Assembly: GCF_005747095.1 (NCBI RefSeq)
Contig: NZ_SWLG01000012.1
Location: forward strand, 62,001 to 126,000
Direction of reading: 5' to 3'
Source: Exobacillus caeni
Lineage (GTDB): Bacteria > Bacillota > Bacilli > Bacillales > Guptibacillaceae
Length of the DNA: 64,000 nucleotides
The position numbers and the translations under genes are program-made. The notes below the pieces were generated by a model. It was not told the DNA's origin. It searched no databases and worked only from the letters and a program-made list of their open reading frames with translations. Below, in pieces: positions 40,755 to 47,970 of the stretch (position 1 is the stretch's first letter; each line of letters opens with the position of its first letter).

Positions 40755-41984
40755 ATGGAAAAATTAGTAGATAACGTTAAAATCGGGGTGAGAGAAAACA
40801 TCATCCAGTTTTCATTGTTAGTTATCGTTAACTTGTTTGTGGGTTCTATGGTCGGGCTTGAACGTACCATCCTGCCCATTATCGGTGAAGAGCATTTTGG
40901 CATAGCGTCAGCAAGTGCAGCTTTATCATTTATTGTGAGCTTCGGTTTTTCAAAGGCCGTTGTTAATTTTTTTGCCGGGAACCTGGCAGATAGGGTCGGC
41001 AGAAAACAGGTGCTTTTGTTTGGATGGGGCGTTGGTTTGTTTGTTCCTCTTCTCGTTATCTTTGCCCAGTCATGGTGGATGATCGTATTCGCTAACATCC
41101 TTTTAGGGTTGAACCAGGGATTAACCTGGTCGATGACTGTTAATATGAAAATCGACCTGGCAAAACCGACACAGCGGGGGCTGGCAGTTGGGTTGAACGA
41201 GTTTGCCGGTTATCTTGGAGTTGCCTTATTTGCCGCAGTTTCTGGATACGTTGCATCGACCTATTCCTTGCGCCCTGAACCGTTTTACATTGGAATAGCT
41301 ATTGTTATTATCGGATTTATTCTTTCTTTGACCGTCAAAGATACAGGAGCGCATCTGAAGGTTCAGAAACAGAAACAAAAGAAAAAGGCAGAGATCGACG
41401 CTAAAGAAGTTTTCAAGCAAACAAGTTGGACAAACAAAGATTTGTCCGGTGCCAGTTTCGCTGGACTTTCGACAAACTTAAAGGATGGCATGGCATGGGG
41501 GCTGTTTCCTTTGTTCTTTGCTTCAAGTGGATTAACAGTCGGGCAGATCGGAACCATCGTTGCGGTATATCCCGCTGCATGGGGATTTTTTCAACTGTTT
41601 ACAGGCGTATGGAGTGATCGGATCGGGCGGAAATGGTTGATCACAAGTGGTTTGTGGGTTCAGGCTCTGTCGCTCTGGTGGATTTTATTTTTTGACGGTT
41701 TTGTATTATGGATTCTTGGAGCGATCTTATTGGGTATCGGGACAGCGATGGTTTATCCAACATTGATCGCTTCGATAAGTGATGTTGCCCATCCCGACTG
41801 GAGAGCTTCATCCATGGGAGTATATCGTTTTTGGCGTGACAGCGGGTATGCGTTTGGTGCGTTGATCGCAGGGGGATTAGCAGACCTGTTCAGTGTTGAC
41901 TGGGCGATCGGCTTAGTTGCATTTTTGCCGCTCTTAGCCGGAATAAATACTTCCATCCGAATGAATGAGACGTTAACAAGGTAA
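40755..41984 (+). CDS. MFS transporter
   Basis: 409 residues with twelve predicted membrane helices, two six-helix halves joined by a basic loop (about 195-220, KQKQKKKAE). MFS motif A copies occur as GNLADRVGRKQVLL after helix 2 and GVWSDRIGRKWLIT after helix 8. The substrate is not predictable. Being in one operon with an ArsR-rhodanese sensor suggests export or import of a sulfur compound or toxic oxyanion. ATG 40755 follows GGGGAGG by 7 bases; the upstream in-frame start at 40683 lies inside the regulator gene. Confidence 0.92.
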   Translation: MEKLVDNVKIGVRENIIQFSLLVIVNLFVGSMVGLERTILPIIGEEHFGIASASAALSFIVSFGFSKAVVNFFAGNLADRVGRKQVLLFGWGVGLFVPLLVIFAQSWWMIVFANILLGLNQGLTWSMTVNMKIDLAKPTQRGLAVGLNEFAGYLGVALFAAVSGYVASTYSLRPEPFYIGIAIVIIGFILSLTVKDTGAHLKVQKQKQKKKAEIDAKEVFKQTSWTNKDLSGASFAGLSTNLKDGMAWGLFPLFFASSGLTVGQIGTIVAVYPAAWGFFQLFTGVWSDRIGRKWLITSGLWVQALSLWWILFFDGFVLWILGAILLGIGTAMVYPTLIASISDVAHPDWRASSMGVYRFWRDSGYAFGALIAGGLADLFSVDWAIGLVAFLPLLAGINTSIRMNETLTR

Positions 41985-42021
41985 TACGTTGTAACTCGCA
42001 TGTGCAAGAAATTAATTATCT

Positions 42022-42047
42022 GATCGCCTTTAATGGTGGTCTTTTTC
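42022..42047 (+). terminator. Terminator of the ArsR-MFS operon
   Basis: GATCGCC pairs with GGTGGTC (G-U pairs included) around TTTAAT, then TTTTTC. Confidence 0.6.
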
Positions 42048-42286
42048 TTTTACACTCTAAAATTCTTTGACTTTATAAAAGGATTATTGGTACAGGCCGT
42101 TGAAAATGTTCTAAATAATTATAATTCAATTAATAACCAACCACTTTGTCCTCATGTCGTCTGGATTTTTTTGTTCTATACTTAGAAAAGAGATTATCTT
42201 TTCGTATTAAGTAATAAGTATATTTTTTCCACAGAACTTAGTGAATCTATGGTTTTTTTTAAGACGAAAATGGCTGGAGGGTTGTC

Positions 42287-43006
42287 ATGATAAACAAAGA
42301 ATATGCTTACCCATGTGTTTATTATTATCTTCCGGATCGGCAAAAGGGGAATGAGTATAAAATATACGGCGTCTTTCCGGATCTGCATGCACCTGGCATT
42401 CCAGGCTGCACTTTTGTCTCTAGTCAGGAAAATGCTTATGAAGCTGCAAAAGAAACATTGATAAACGCACTTATAACGGTTATTGAGGCAGGGATCGGTT
42501 TTCCGAACGCGACGAAATCGTTGAAGGATGTTCCAGTAAATGTAGATGTAGATATGGGGCAGGAAGAGCCGGTTTTCATCAAATTTGGTTTTGTAACAGT
42601 ATACTTATCGATCGGAAACAGAAACGGTACGGAATCTTACAAACAGGAAACAGTAGAAGGAGATCGTTCAAAGGAAGGAAACAAGACGACCAATGAGAGG
42701 TTTGCAAAACAGAAGGAGAGGGCAGGTTCTGGACAAACAATCCTTTCTGGAAAAATAGAGGGGAATCGTTATATCATTACCGCTTTTGCAGGCAAGCAGA
42801 TCAAAGAGACCACTTTCACACCGACAAAAATGCGGGAACTCTATCATGTTATTGGGAGCAGAGGGGAATCTATTACGCTAAGCTTTGGCCTAAAAAAGTT
42901 CGAATTAGACTCCAAACAGTCGATACAGTTGAGAAAGGAATTAGAAGTGCTTATACAGGAAATGATCAGGAAACAAAGGGAAGAAGGGCTGTCGGCAAGA
43001 AAATAA
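42287..43006 (+). CDS. Hypothetical protein with HicB-like N-terminal domain
   Basis: 239 residues. Residues 1-95 (YPCVYYYLPD...YKIYGVFPDLHAPGIPGCTFVSSQENAYEAAKETLINAL) have the HicB/YcfA-partner fold pattern, in which the short strands bear F-PDL-G and the helix carries A-E-A. No HicA toxin gene is adjacent, and no C-terminal helix-turn-helix is seen. Residues 110-145 are a charged linker. Residues 148-239 form a second domain ending in a basic helix (LEVLIQEMIRKQREEGLSARK). The function is unknown. TGGAGG precedes the ATG, and a terminator follows. Confidence 0.75.
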   Translation: MINKEYAYPCVYYYLPDRQKGNEYKIYGVFPDLHAPGIPGCTFVSSQENAYEAAKETLINALITVIEAGIGFPNATKSLKDVPVNVDVDMGQEEPVFIKFGFVTVYLSIGNRNGTESYKQETVEGDRSKEGNKTTNERFAKQKERAGSGQTILSGKIEGNRYIITAFAGKQIKETTFTPTKMRELYHVIGSRGESITLSFGLKKFELDSKQSIQLRKELEVLIQEMIRKQREEGLSARK

Positions 43007-43026
43007 AAGAATAGCAGATAATTTTG

Positions 43027-43051
43027 AGCAGGCGGTGACCTGCTTTTTTCA
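43027..43051 (+). terminator. Terminator of the HicB-like gene
   Basis: GAGCAGG-cggtga-CCTGCTTTTTT. Confidence 0.85.
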
Positions 43052-43147
43052 CTGTTAAATAGATAAGAAGGAAACGCTCGAAAAAAATAGGAGCGGAGAT
43101 TATACTTCCCCACTCCTTTTCAATGTTTTAACCAGATGATGTAACTA

Positions 43148-43918
43148 TTAAGGCCTGGTTAATTTGCGTAACGCCTGTTGGACAGTTTGTATTGCCGTAA
43201 TGGAAGATAAATCATTTCCATGGAGCACCGCTTTTTGCGCGAGTTCTGGACGCAATCCTGTGATAACAGGAGAAATGTCGAGCAATGTTAAAATTGAGCT
43301 AATTCTGTATAAAAAGTTCGCCACTATGTTATCAATATTATAAGTTCCGGAAAAATCGATGATCAAATAATCCAGGTTTTTGTTTTGCAGCTTTGAAGGG
43401 ATGGATCTCGTTAGGTGTTGAGCCTGGGATTGGTTGATTTCTCCCACAAGCGGCACTACCGCTATCCCTTCAGATACCGGGACGACTGGAGTCGATATCT
43501 CAGTCATCACTTGCTTAAGCTTTTTCTCTGCTTCTTTCCTGCTGGTAATGTCCCGAAGAATCGATTGAATGGCATCTTTGTCCCCAAACTTGCAGGGGTG
43601 GCAGTAAAGTTCTACATCTACTTCTAAGCCATCAAGTCTTCTAACTTTTAGTTCAATAAGCTCGCCGACCTGGTTTTCTTTTGATGCTTTTCGGATTCTT
43701 TCTTTTATATAATCTAAATCTTCATTTAAAAACACTTCCAGAACAGAACCACCAATAATGTCTTCTTTTTCAGCTTTTAGAAAGTCTGCACCAGATTGAT
43801 TTATATATAAAACCTTATGATCTGCATGGATGATTGTAGTCTCGAATGAGTATTCCACGATCTGTCTGTACATATCTTCTTCGTTAATCACAGTTTTTCC
43901 ATTCTCTTCCTCAATCAT
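43148..43918 (-). CDS. PAS-STAS protein (RsbR/YtvA-like, phosphosites altered)
   Basis: 256 residues: a PAS domain (about 15-130, YRQIVEYSFETTIIHADHKVLYINQSGADFLKAEKEDIIG) with the PAC segment ILRDITSRKEAEKKLKQVM, and a C-terminal STAS domain (about 148-250). The PAS lacks the LOV cysteine motif GxNCRFLQ, so it is not a blue-light sensor. In the STAS domain the two threonines normally phosphorylated by RsbT are replaced: GEINQSQA for GDIDTERA and NIDNIVAN for IDTMV. It may be an unphosphorylatable stressosome paralogue. ATG 43918 is 8 bases after AAGGA; ATG 43927 overlaps that site. Confidence 0.88.
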   Translation of the reverse strand: MIEEENGKTVINEEDMYRQIVEYSFETTIIHADHKVLYINQSGADFLKAEKEDIIGGSVLEVFLNEDLDYIKERIRKASKENQVGELIELKVRRLDGLEVDVELYCHPCKFGDKDAIQSILRDITSRKEAEKKLKQVMTEISTPVVPVSEGIAVVPLVGEINQSQAQHLTRSIPSKLQNKNLDYLIIDFSGTYNIDNIVANFLYRISSILTLLDISPVITGLRPELAQKAVLHGNDLSSITAIQTVQQALRKLTRP

Positions 43919-44178
43919 TTTACACATCCTTAATTTAATTATTTCGGTATTCTAAATACCCTTATTTCAATGTTAAACCTTTCCGGTCGGAATTTAAATA
44001 TTTTCAGGAAAATTAGTTTAAAAGTTTTAGTTTAAAAGAAGTATTTCTAAATATTTTTTAAAAAAGTTCCATCAGTTTTCATCACCTAATCGTTATCTAT
44101 ATGAAAAGGCAGCCAACAAATAAGAAATGCAGGGAACTGAGAATGGTATTACCGGGTTAAGATAGGGAGGAGTTTGGG

Positions 44179-44328
44179 ATGAGAAACAGGATGACTTATA
44201 TGCGGATTTCTTTTCACTTTCGCCCATTTTTTCATATAAAAGTGGTCAAGGTGGCGGAGGAACTGGATTGCGAAGAAGAGAATGTATTGCTTAAAACGTT
44301 CAACGTACAATCCCCGTTCAGGATATGA
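44179..44328 (+). CDS. Small 49-codon gene upstream of the ECF sigma factor
   Basis: MRNRMTYMRISFHFRPFFHI starts a 49-residue basic/aromatic product that continues KVVKVAEELDCEEENVLLKTF, with an acidic patch (EELDCEEE) and one cysteine. GGGAGGAG lies 7 bases before the ATG, a better site than most real genes here have, and the stop is 17 bases before the GTG of the sigma gene. The family is not recognised. It could be a small regulatory protein for the sigma factor or a translated leader that couples translation. Coding status rests only on the ribosome binding site and position. Confidence 0.45.
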   Translation: MRNRMTYMRISFHFRPFFHIKVVKVAEELDCEEENVLLKTFNVQSPFRI

Positions 44329-44332
44329 GGAT

Positions 44333-44345
44333 GTGAGGTCCTCAC
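44333..44345. promoter_or_regulatory. 13-bp palindrome at the ECF start codon
   Basis: GTGAGGTCCTCAC is a perfect palindrome (6-bp arms around T) that contains the GAGGT ribosome binding site and ends directly at the GTG start. It may sequester the site in RNA or act as an operator. Confidence 0.5.
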
Positions 44346-44828
44346 GTGAATCAAGCACCAGAAAGGTTGTCAGACATGAAGGAGCTCTATCAGCAGTATA
44401 AAAAAGAATTGACCCGGTTTGCCATCTCATTAACCAAACAGGAAATGGAAGCGGAAGATCTGGTACAAGAGACATTTTCAAAAGCGCTAAAAAACCAGGA
44501 GCTTTTAAAGGATCTCCCTTCCTATAAGATCCGGGCCTGGCTATATAAGGTTCTTAAGAACAAGTTTCTGGATCAGAAACGAAAGAAACGGCATGAACGC
44601 TATGTCGAGGAGTCAGATGAACCGGTATTTCATGTTGGGGATTATAATGACATCGAGATGATGGAGCTGTTAGACCGCTTGCCTGGAGACCTGAAAGATA
44701 TCGTTGTTAAAAGATACTGGCTTAATATGACGAGCAAGCAAATCGGGGAACAGTATGAGGTTCCTGCATCAACGGTCCGCTATCGGCTTCAGGTTGCGAT
44801 CAATTTATTAAGAGAATGGATTATATAA
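44346..44828 (+). CDS. ECF-type RNA polymerase sigma factor
   Basis: 160 residues: region 2 (YQQYKKELTRFAISLTKQEMEAEDLVQETFSKALKN...IRAWLYKVLKNKFLDQKRKK) and region 4 (LDRLPGDLKDIVVKRYWLNMTSKQIGEQYEVPASTVRYRLQVAINLLREWI). There is no region 3, as in ECF factors. GTG 44346 has GAGGT seven bases upstream; ATG 44376 after AGAAAGG is a real alternative. It is followed after 13 bases by the repeat protein gene, and there is no transmembrane anti-sigma gene, which is unusual for a Bacillus ECF operon. Confidence 0.92.
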   Translation: MNQAPERLSDMKELYQQYKKELTRFAISLTKQEMEAEDLVQETFSKALKNQELLKDLPSYKIRAWLYKVLKNKFLDQKRKKRHERYVEESDEPVFHVGDYNDIEMMELLDRLPGDLKDIVVKRYWLNMTSKQIGEQYEVPASTVRYRLQVAINLLREWII

Positions 44829-44841
44829 GGAGGAATTTAAA

Positions 44842-46029
44842 ATGAGAAACATTGGTAACGTAAACGAACTTGATCTTACAACAGCGAAGGAAGAAGATGT
44901 CCAGGGCTTAGAGGTAGGAAACGTCCGTGTTGTCTATTACACACCGGCGACCGCAAACCTGGTCTCTAAAATAAGCTTTGGAAACATCGGCAGCACAGTT
45001 GTAATAGAAGAAGGCATTCAAATACATCGTGGCAATCTTACAGTAGACAAAAACAATCTACACAGGCTTCAAGGCGTGTTTGTTTCGGGAAACCTCATTC
45101 TAAAGAACAATATCACAGAAGAGGAGGTATCTGAACAGATCGAAACATTGAGCGTAGGCGGTGACATCATCTGTCCAACCCATCTTGCAGCAATACTTCA
45201 GTCAAAAGTTTCCGAGTTAACAGGCAATGTGAAAACCTATGAAAACCAGTATCGAATCCTGGAAGGAAAAACAAAACTTACGATGCCACTGGTTCGCTCG
45301 ATGGCTCCAGATACTGCACTTTTTGTTAGAGGTAAGTTTGTGATGGTGGATGATCTTCCTGATGACCTTTTAAGAGAAAAGATCGCCACGCTGGATATCC
45401 AGGGGAAAGTCATTATGAAAGAGGAGTACCTTCCATTCTTCTATGAAACAGTGGATGACCCAAACACGCTCAAACTGGAGATTATTCCTGAAGGATACAC
45501 GTTTATCGAAGGAGCGCTCGAACTAAACACCCATAATATTGAGCGATTCAACGGTGACAAGCTTTATGTGGCAGATGCGATCACTTTTGCAGAAGATGTT
45601 ACCAAAGAACAGGTTCAACAGCATATCGGTGGTCTTCAATCTGAAGAAGCGATCGTATGCCCTGGAAGCATCCAGAGCGAAGTGTACAAACTTTTAAGCG
45701 ACGTCTCCACAACTGTATTGACTTATGAAGATGAACTGCTGCTGGTTACCGGCAATCATCTTCTGACAGCGAGTGAACTGGAAAGCAGGGACAACAAAGT
45801 AACGATCATCAACTTTGGTGTTACCGAACTGGATAGTGGCGTTACCAGCGAACTCCTCAAAGAAAAAGTAGCAAATGTCGATAACTTTGGGGTAATCAGA
45901 ACAGCCGGAAAAGAGCACGGTGCGATCCAGGCTAAACTTCGAACAGCGAGCGGAGTAGTGCAGGAGAAAAAAGAAGACGAGGAGAGTGAGGAGAAAGGGA
46001 TCGGGAATGTGAATTATTTGAAGTTGTAG
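44842..46029 (+). CDS. Repeat protein of unknown function, partner of the ECF sigma factor
   Basis: 395 residues, soluble, built of about four repeats with an 81-residue period. Corresponding positions are VFVSGNLILKNN (79), LFVRGKFVMVDD (160), LYVADAITFAED (241) and VTIINFGVTELD (320), each followed by a (T/P)(E/D)-rich helix and a G-x-I-h-(C/M)P strand end. The pattern, beta strands with glycine turns, recalls bactofilin-like or beta-solenoid proteins, but no named family is claimed. The C-terminus is a Glu/Lys-rich tail (KKEDEESEEKG). AAGGAGG precedes the ATG. It may be an anti-sigma factor, a sensor or the main regulated product. Confidence 0.85.
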   Translation: MRNIGNVNELDLTTAKEEDVQGLEVGNVRVVYYTPATANLVSKISFGNIGSTVVIEEGIQIHRGNLTVDKNNLHRLQGVFVSGNLILKNNITEEEVSEQIETLSVGGDIICPTHLAAILQSKVSELTGNVKTYENQYRILEGKTKLTMPLVRSMAPDTALFVRGKFVMVDDLPDDLLREKIATLDIQGKVIMKEEYLPFFYETVDDPNTLKLEIIPEGYTFIEGALELNTHNIERFNGDKLYVADAITFAEDVTKEQVQQHIGGLQSEEAIVCPGSIQSEVYKLLSDVSTTVLTYEDELLLVTGNHLLTASELESRDNKVTIINFGVTELDSGVTSELLKEKVANVDNFGVIRTAGKEHGAIQAKLRTASGVVQEKKEDEESEEKGIGNVNYLKL

Positions 46030-46034
46030 GGTGG

Positions 46035-46059
46035 AAAGGCAGGGGGATCCTGCCTTTTT
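46035..46059 (+). terminator. Terminator of the ECF operon
   Basis: AAAGGCAGG-gggat-CCTGCCTTTTT. Confidence 0.88.
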
Positions 46060-46128
46060 GTTTTATTATCAAAAAATGGTTTAGAATCTGCTATATTTGA
46101 ATTTTATTTAATAAACAATATAGACTTA

Positions 46129-46168
46129 AAAAAGAAACAGGAAACAAGGAACTGCACCTGTTTCTTTT
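46129..46168 (-). terminator. Terminator of the HMG-CoA lyase gene
   Basis: AAAAGAAACAGG pairs with CCTGTTTCTTTT around a 15-nt loop; A/T tracts on both sides suggest bidirectional use. Confidence 0.7.
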
Positions 46169-46209
46169 CCATTTGACTTAGCATTCATTGTTGCTGCCTC
46201 TTTATATTT

Positions 46210-47094
46210 TTACACTACTTCAGCTTTAGAAATCATCCCGGGTAATGGACGGCCGATTACTTTTTCCATCCATAAAGAGGTTTTGATCAATTCAGAAAGA
46301 TCGATTCCCGTATCTATTTTCATTTGATGAAACATGTTTACCATGTCTTCGGTACACACATTACCTACCGCCTTTGGTGCAAATGGACAACCGCCAAGCC
46401 CTGCGATTGAAGAGTCAAAAGCAGTTACACCCGCTTGATAGGCAGCTAATACATTAGCAAGTCCCAATCCCCTGGTATTATGGAAGTGAAGCCGCAGTTC
46501 AAAATCATCTCCAAACGATTGCTTAAAAGCCTGAGTAACCTCTGTGACTTGTTGAGGATTAGCCATTCCTGTGGTGTCCGCAAGCACAATTTCTTCACAT
46601 CCTGCTTGAATGAACGATTCAGAAATATGTAATACTTTTTCTACTGAAACTTCTCCTTCATATGGGCAGCCGAATACCGTTCCAAGAACACCTGCAACCT
46701 TTCTGTTGGCTTCCTTTGCTTCTTTAATGACAGGTATTAATTCATCCTGCGATTGCTCCACAGTTCTTCTCGCATTCTTTAAATTAAATTGGTCGCTTGT
46801 AGCAAGCACAATATTGACAGTATCAATTTTTGTCAAAAGTGCCCGGTCCAGTCCAGAGCGACTTAACACGAGCCCTGCATAACTAACATCCTCCCGATAA
46901 GGGACAAGTTTCATTACTTCTTCGGCGTCTGCCATTTGCGGAACTACTTTAGGGTTTACAAAAGAAACGGCTTCTATCTTTCGGATGCCAGAATTAATTA
47001 ATCTATTAATCAATTGGACTTTTTGATCTGTGGAAAGGAATTCCTTTTCGTTTTGTAAACCGTCTCTAGGTCCTACCTCACAAACTTCTATCAC
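46210..47094 (-). CDS. Hydroxymethylglutaryl-CoA lyase-family enzyme
   Basis: A 294-residue DRE-TIM metallolyase: VGPRDGLQNE at the N-terminus (catalytic Arg/Asp), EAVSFVNPKVVPQM, the metal-binding histidines in LHFHNTRGLGLAN and the catalytic cysteine loop IAGLGGCPFAPKAVGN. It cleaves a 3-hydroxy-3-methylacyl-CoA such as HMG-CoA to acetyl-CoA plus a keto acid. Given the CoA-transferase and LeuC/LeuD paralogues next door, a related ester such as citramalyl-CoA is possible. Its ATG overlaps the GntR stop by four bases (ATGA), so it is coupled to the regulator gene. Confidence 0.9.
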   Translation of the reverse strand: MIEVCEVGPRDGLQNEKEFLSTDQKVQLINRLINSGIRKIEAVSFVNPKVVPQMADAEEVMKLVPYREDVSYAGLVLSRSGLDRALLTKIDTVNIVLATSDQFNLKNARRTVEQSQDELIPVIKEAKEANRKVAGVLGTVFGCPYEGEVSVEKVLHISESFIQAGCEEIVLADTTGMANPQQVTEVTQAFKQSFGDDFELRLHFHNTRGLGLANVLAAYQAGVTAFDSSIAGLGGCPFAPKAVGNVCTEDMVNMFHQMKIDTGIDLSELIKTSLWMEKVIGRPLPGMISKAEVV

Positions 47095-47756
47095 TTTTTT
47101 TCCTCCTCTTCAAAAAGATCATTTTCCTCTATATGTTTTAATACATGGTCTCGTCCCTGATAAATATGTTCGAGCATAGCGGTCTTTGCTCTTTCTCTAT
47201 CCTTTGAATAAATCGCACTATACATTGTTTCATGCAATTCTAGTGAGCGGTTAAGTTGTTGTTGGTTGTACCAGTAAAATGAACGAAACACAAGAGGAAG
47301 TACAGTGACATTAGAAATGTGGAATCGTAAATGTTCATTTTGTGATGCTTCAAGAACACCCTGATGGAAGTTGTTATTTACATTCATAATCTCTTTGATC
47401 TGTTCGGAGTCTTTTGCATTTGTTTCTTTTAAAATTTTTCTGAAGTTATCATTTGCTTCTTTCATCTTTTGTAAATTTTCATCATTTCTCTCAATGGCGC
47501 CCTGTGCAGCAGCATACCCTTCCAATAACGCTCTCAGATCATAGATTTGTTTAATATCTTCCCTGGTAAACTTTCGGACAATAACTCCTCTTTTTAAAGG
47601 AGTAATTAATCTTTCACTCTCCAGACGTTTTATCGCCTCCCGGATAGGAGTACGGCTTAGCTTTAGCTCTTTTGCAAGACTTTCTTCTGTTAATCGTTTT
47701 CCTGACTTGTAGTCACCTTGAATGATTGCTTTTTTAATAAAGTCATATGCTTCCAT
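47091..47756 (-). CDS. GntR/FadR-family transcriptional regulator
   Basis: 221 residues: a helix-turn-helix (MEAYDFIKKAIIQGDYKSGKRLTEESLAKELKLSRTPIREAIKRL) and an FCD ligand domain with NNNFHQGVLEASQNEHLRFHI and HETMYSAIYSKDRERAKTAMLEHI. It is divergent from the CoA-transferase gene across 214 bp holding two identical TTGTATACAA palindromes, so it very probably controls both directions and itself. ATG 47756 is seven bases after AGGGGTG; the longer frame would include the operator. The ligand is probably the imported substrate or its acid product. Confidence 0.9.
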   Translation of the reverse strand: MEAYDFIKKAIIQGDYKSGKRLTEESLAKELKLSRTPIREAIKRLESERLITPLKRGVIVRKFTREDIKQIYDLRALLEGYAAAQGAIERNDENLQKMKEANDNFRKILKETNAKDSEQIKEIMNVNNNFHQGVLEASQNEHLRFHISNVTVLPLVFRSFYWYNQQQLNRSLELHETMYSAIYSKDRERAKTAMLEHIYQGRDHVLKHIEENDLFEEEEKK

Positions 47757-47777
47757 TTTCAACACCCCTAAGCACAT

Positions 47778-47787
47778 TGTATACAAA
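47778..47787. promoter_or_regulatory. GntR operator 1
   Basis: TTGTATACAA, a perfect 10-bp palindrome followed by AGT, fits the FadR/VanR half-site form TnGT-n-ACnA. It lies just upstream of the regulator's ribosome binding site. The identical site at 47917 is 139 bp away. Confidence 0.8.
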
Positions 47788-47916
47788 GTAGGTTTAATGT
47801 TCAATATTCAGAAAATTTTTCCTAAAAATATATTCGGAATTAAACCTGTTAAATAAGGGTATTTGTCATTTTTAAAAATTAAAGTATTATAAATTTATGA
47901 ATTTTCAGTTGATTGT

Positions 47917-47926
47917 TTGTATACAA
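47917..47926. promoter_or_regulatory. GntR operator 2
   Basis: A second TTGTATACAA, again followed by AGTG, 45 bp before the CoA-transferase ATG. A shared 13-bp block with operator 1 indicates the same regulator. Confidence 0.8.
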
Positions 47927-47970
47927 AGTGATACGATTTCTTTAAATTAGTCATCCGGGGGTGTTTAACA

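Noticed and set aside
42287-43006. HicAB toxin-antitoxin module
   Set aside because: Only a HicB-like half is seen; there is no HicA-type dsRBD gene of about 60 codons on either side.
43148-43918. Blue-light LOV photoreceptor like YtvA
   Set aside because: The PAS domain lacks the flavin-binding cysteine motif GxNCRFLQ.
44295-44318. ECF-type autoregulated promoter (AAAAC-N17-CGTT)
   Set aside because: The match is short and lies inside the 49-codon gene; too weak to list as a promoter without a second copy elsewhere.
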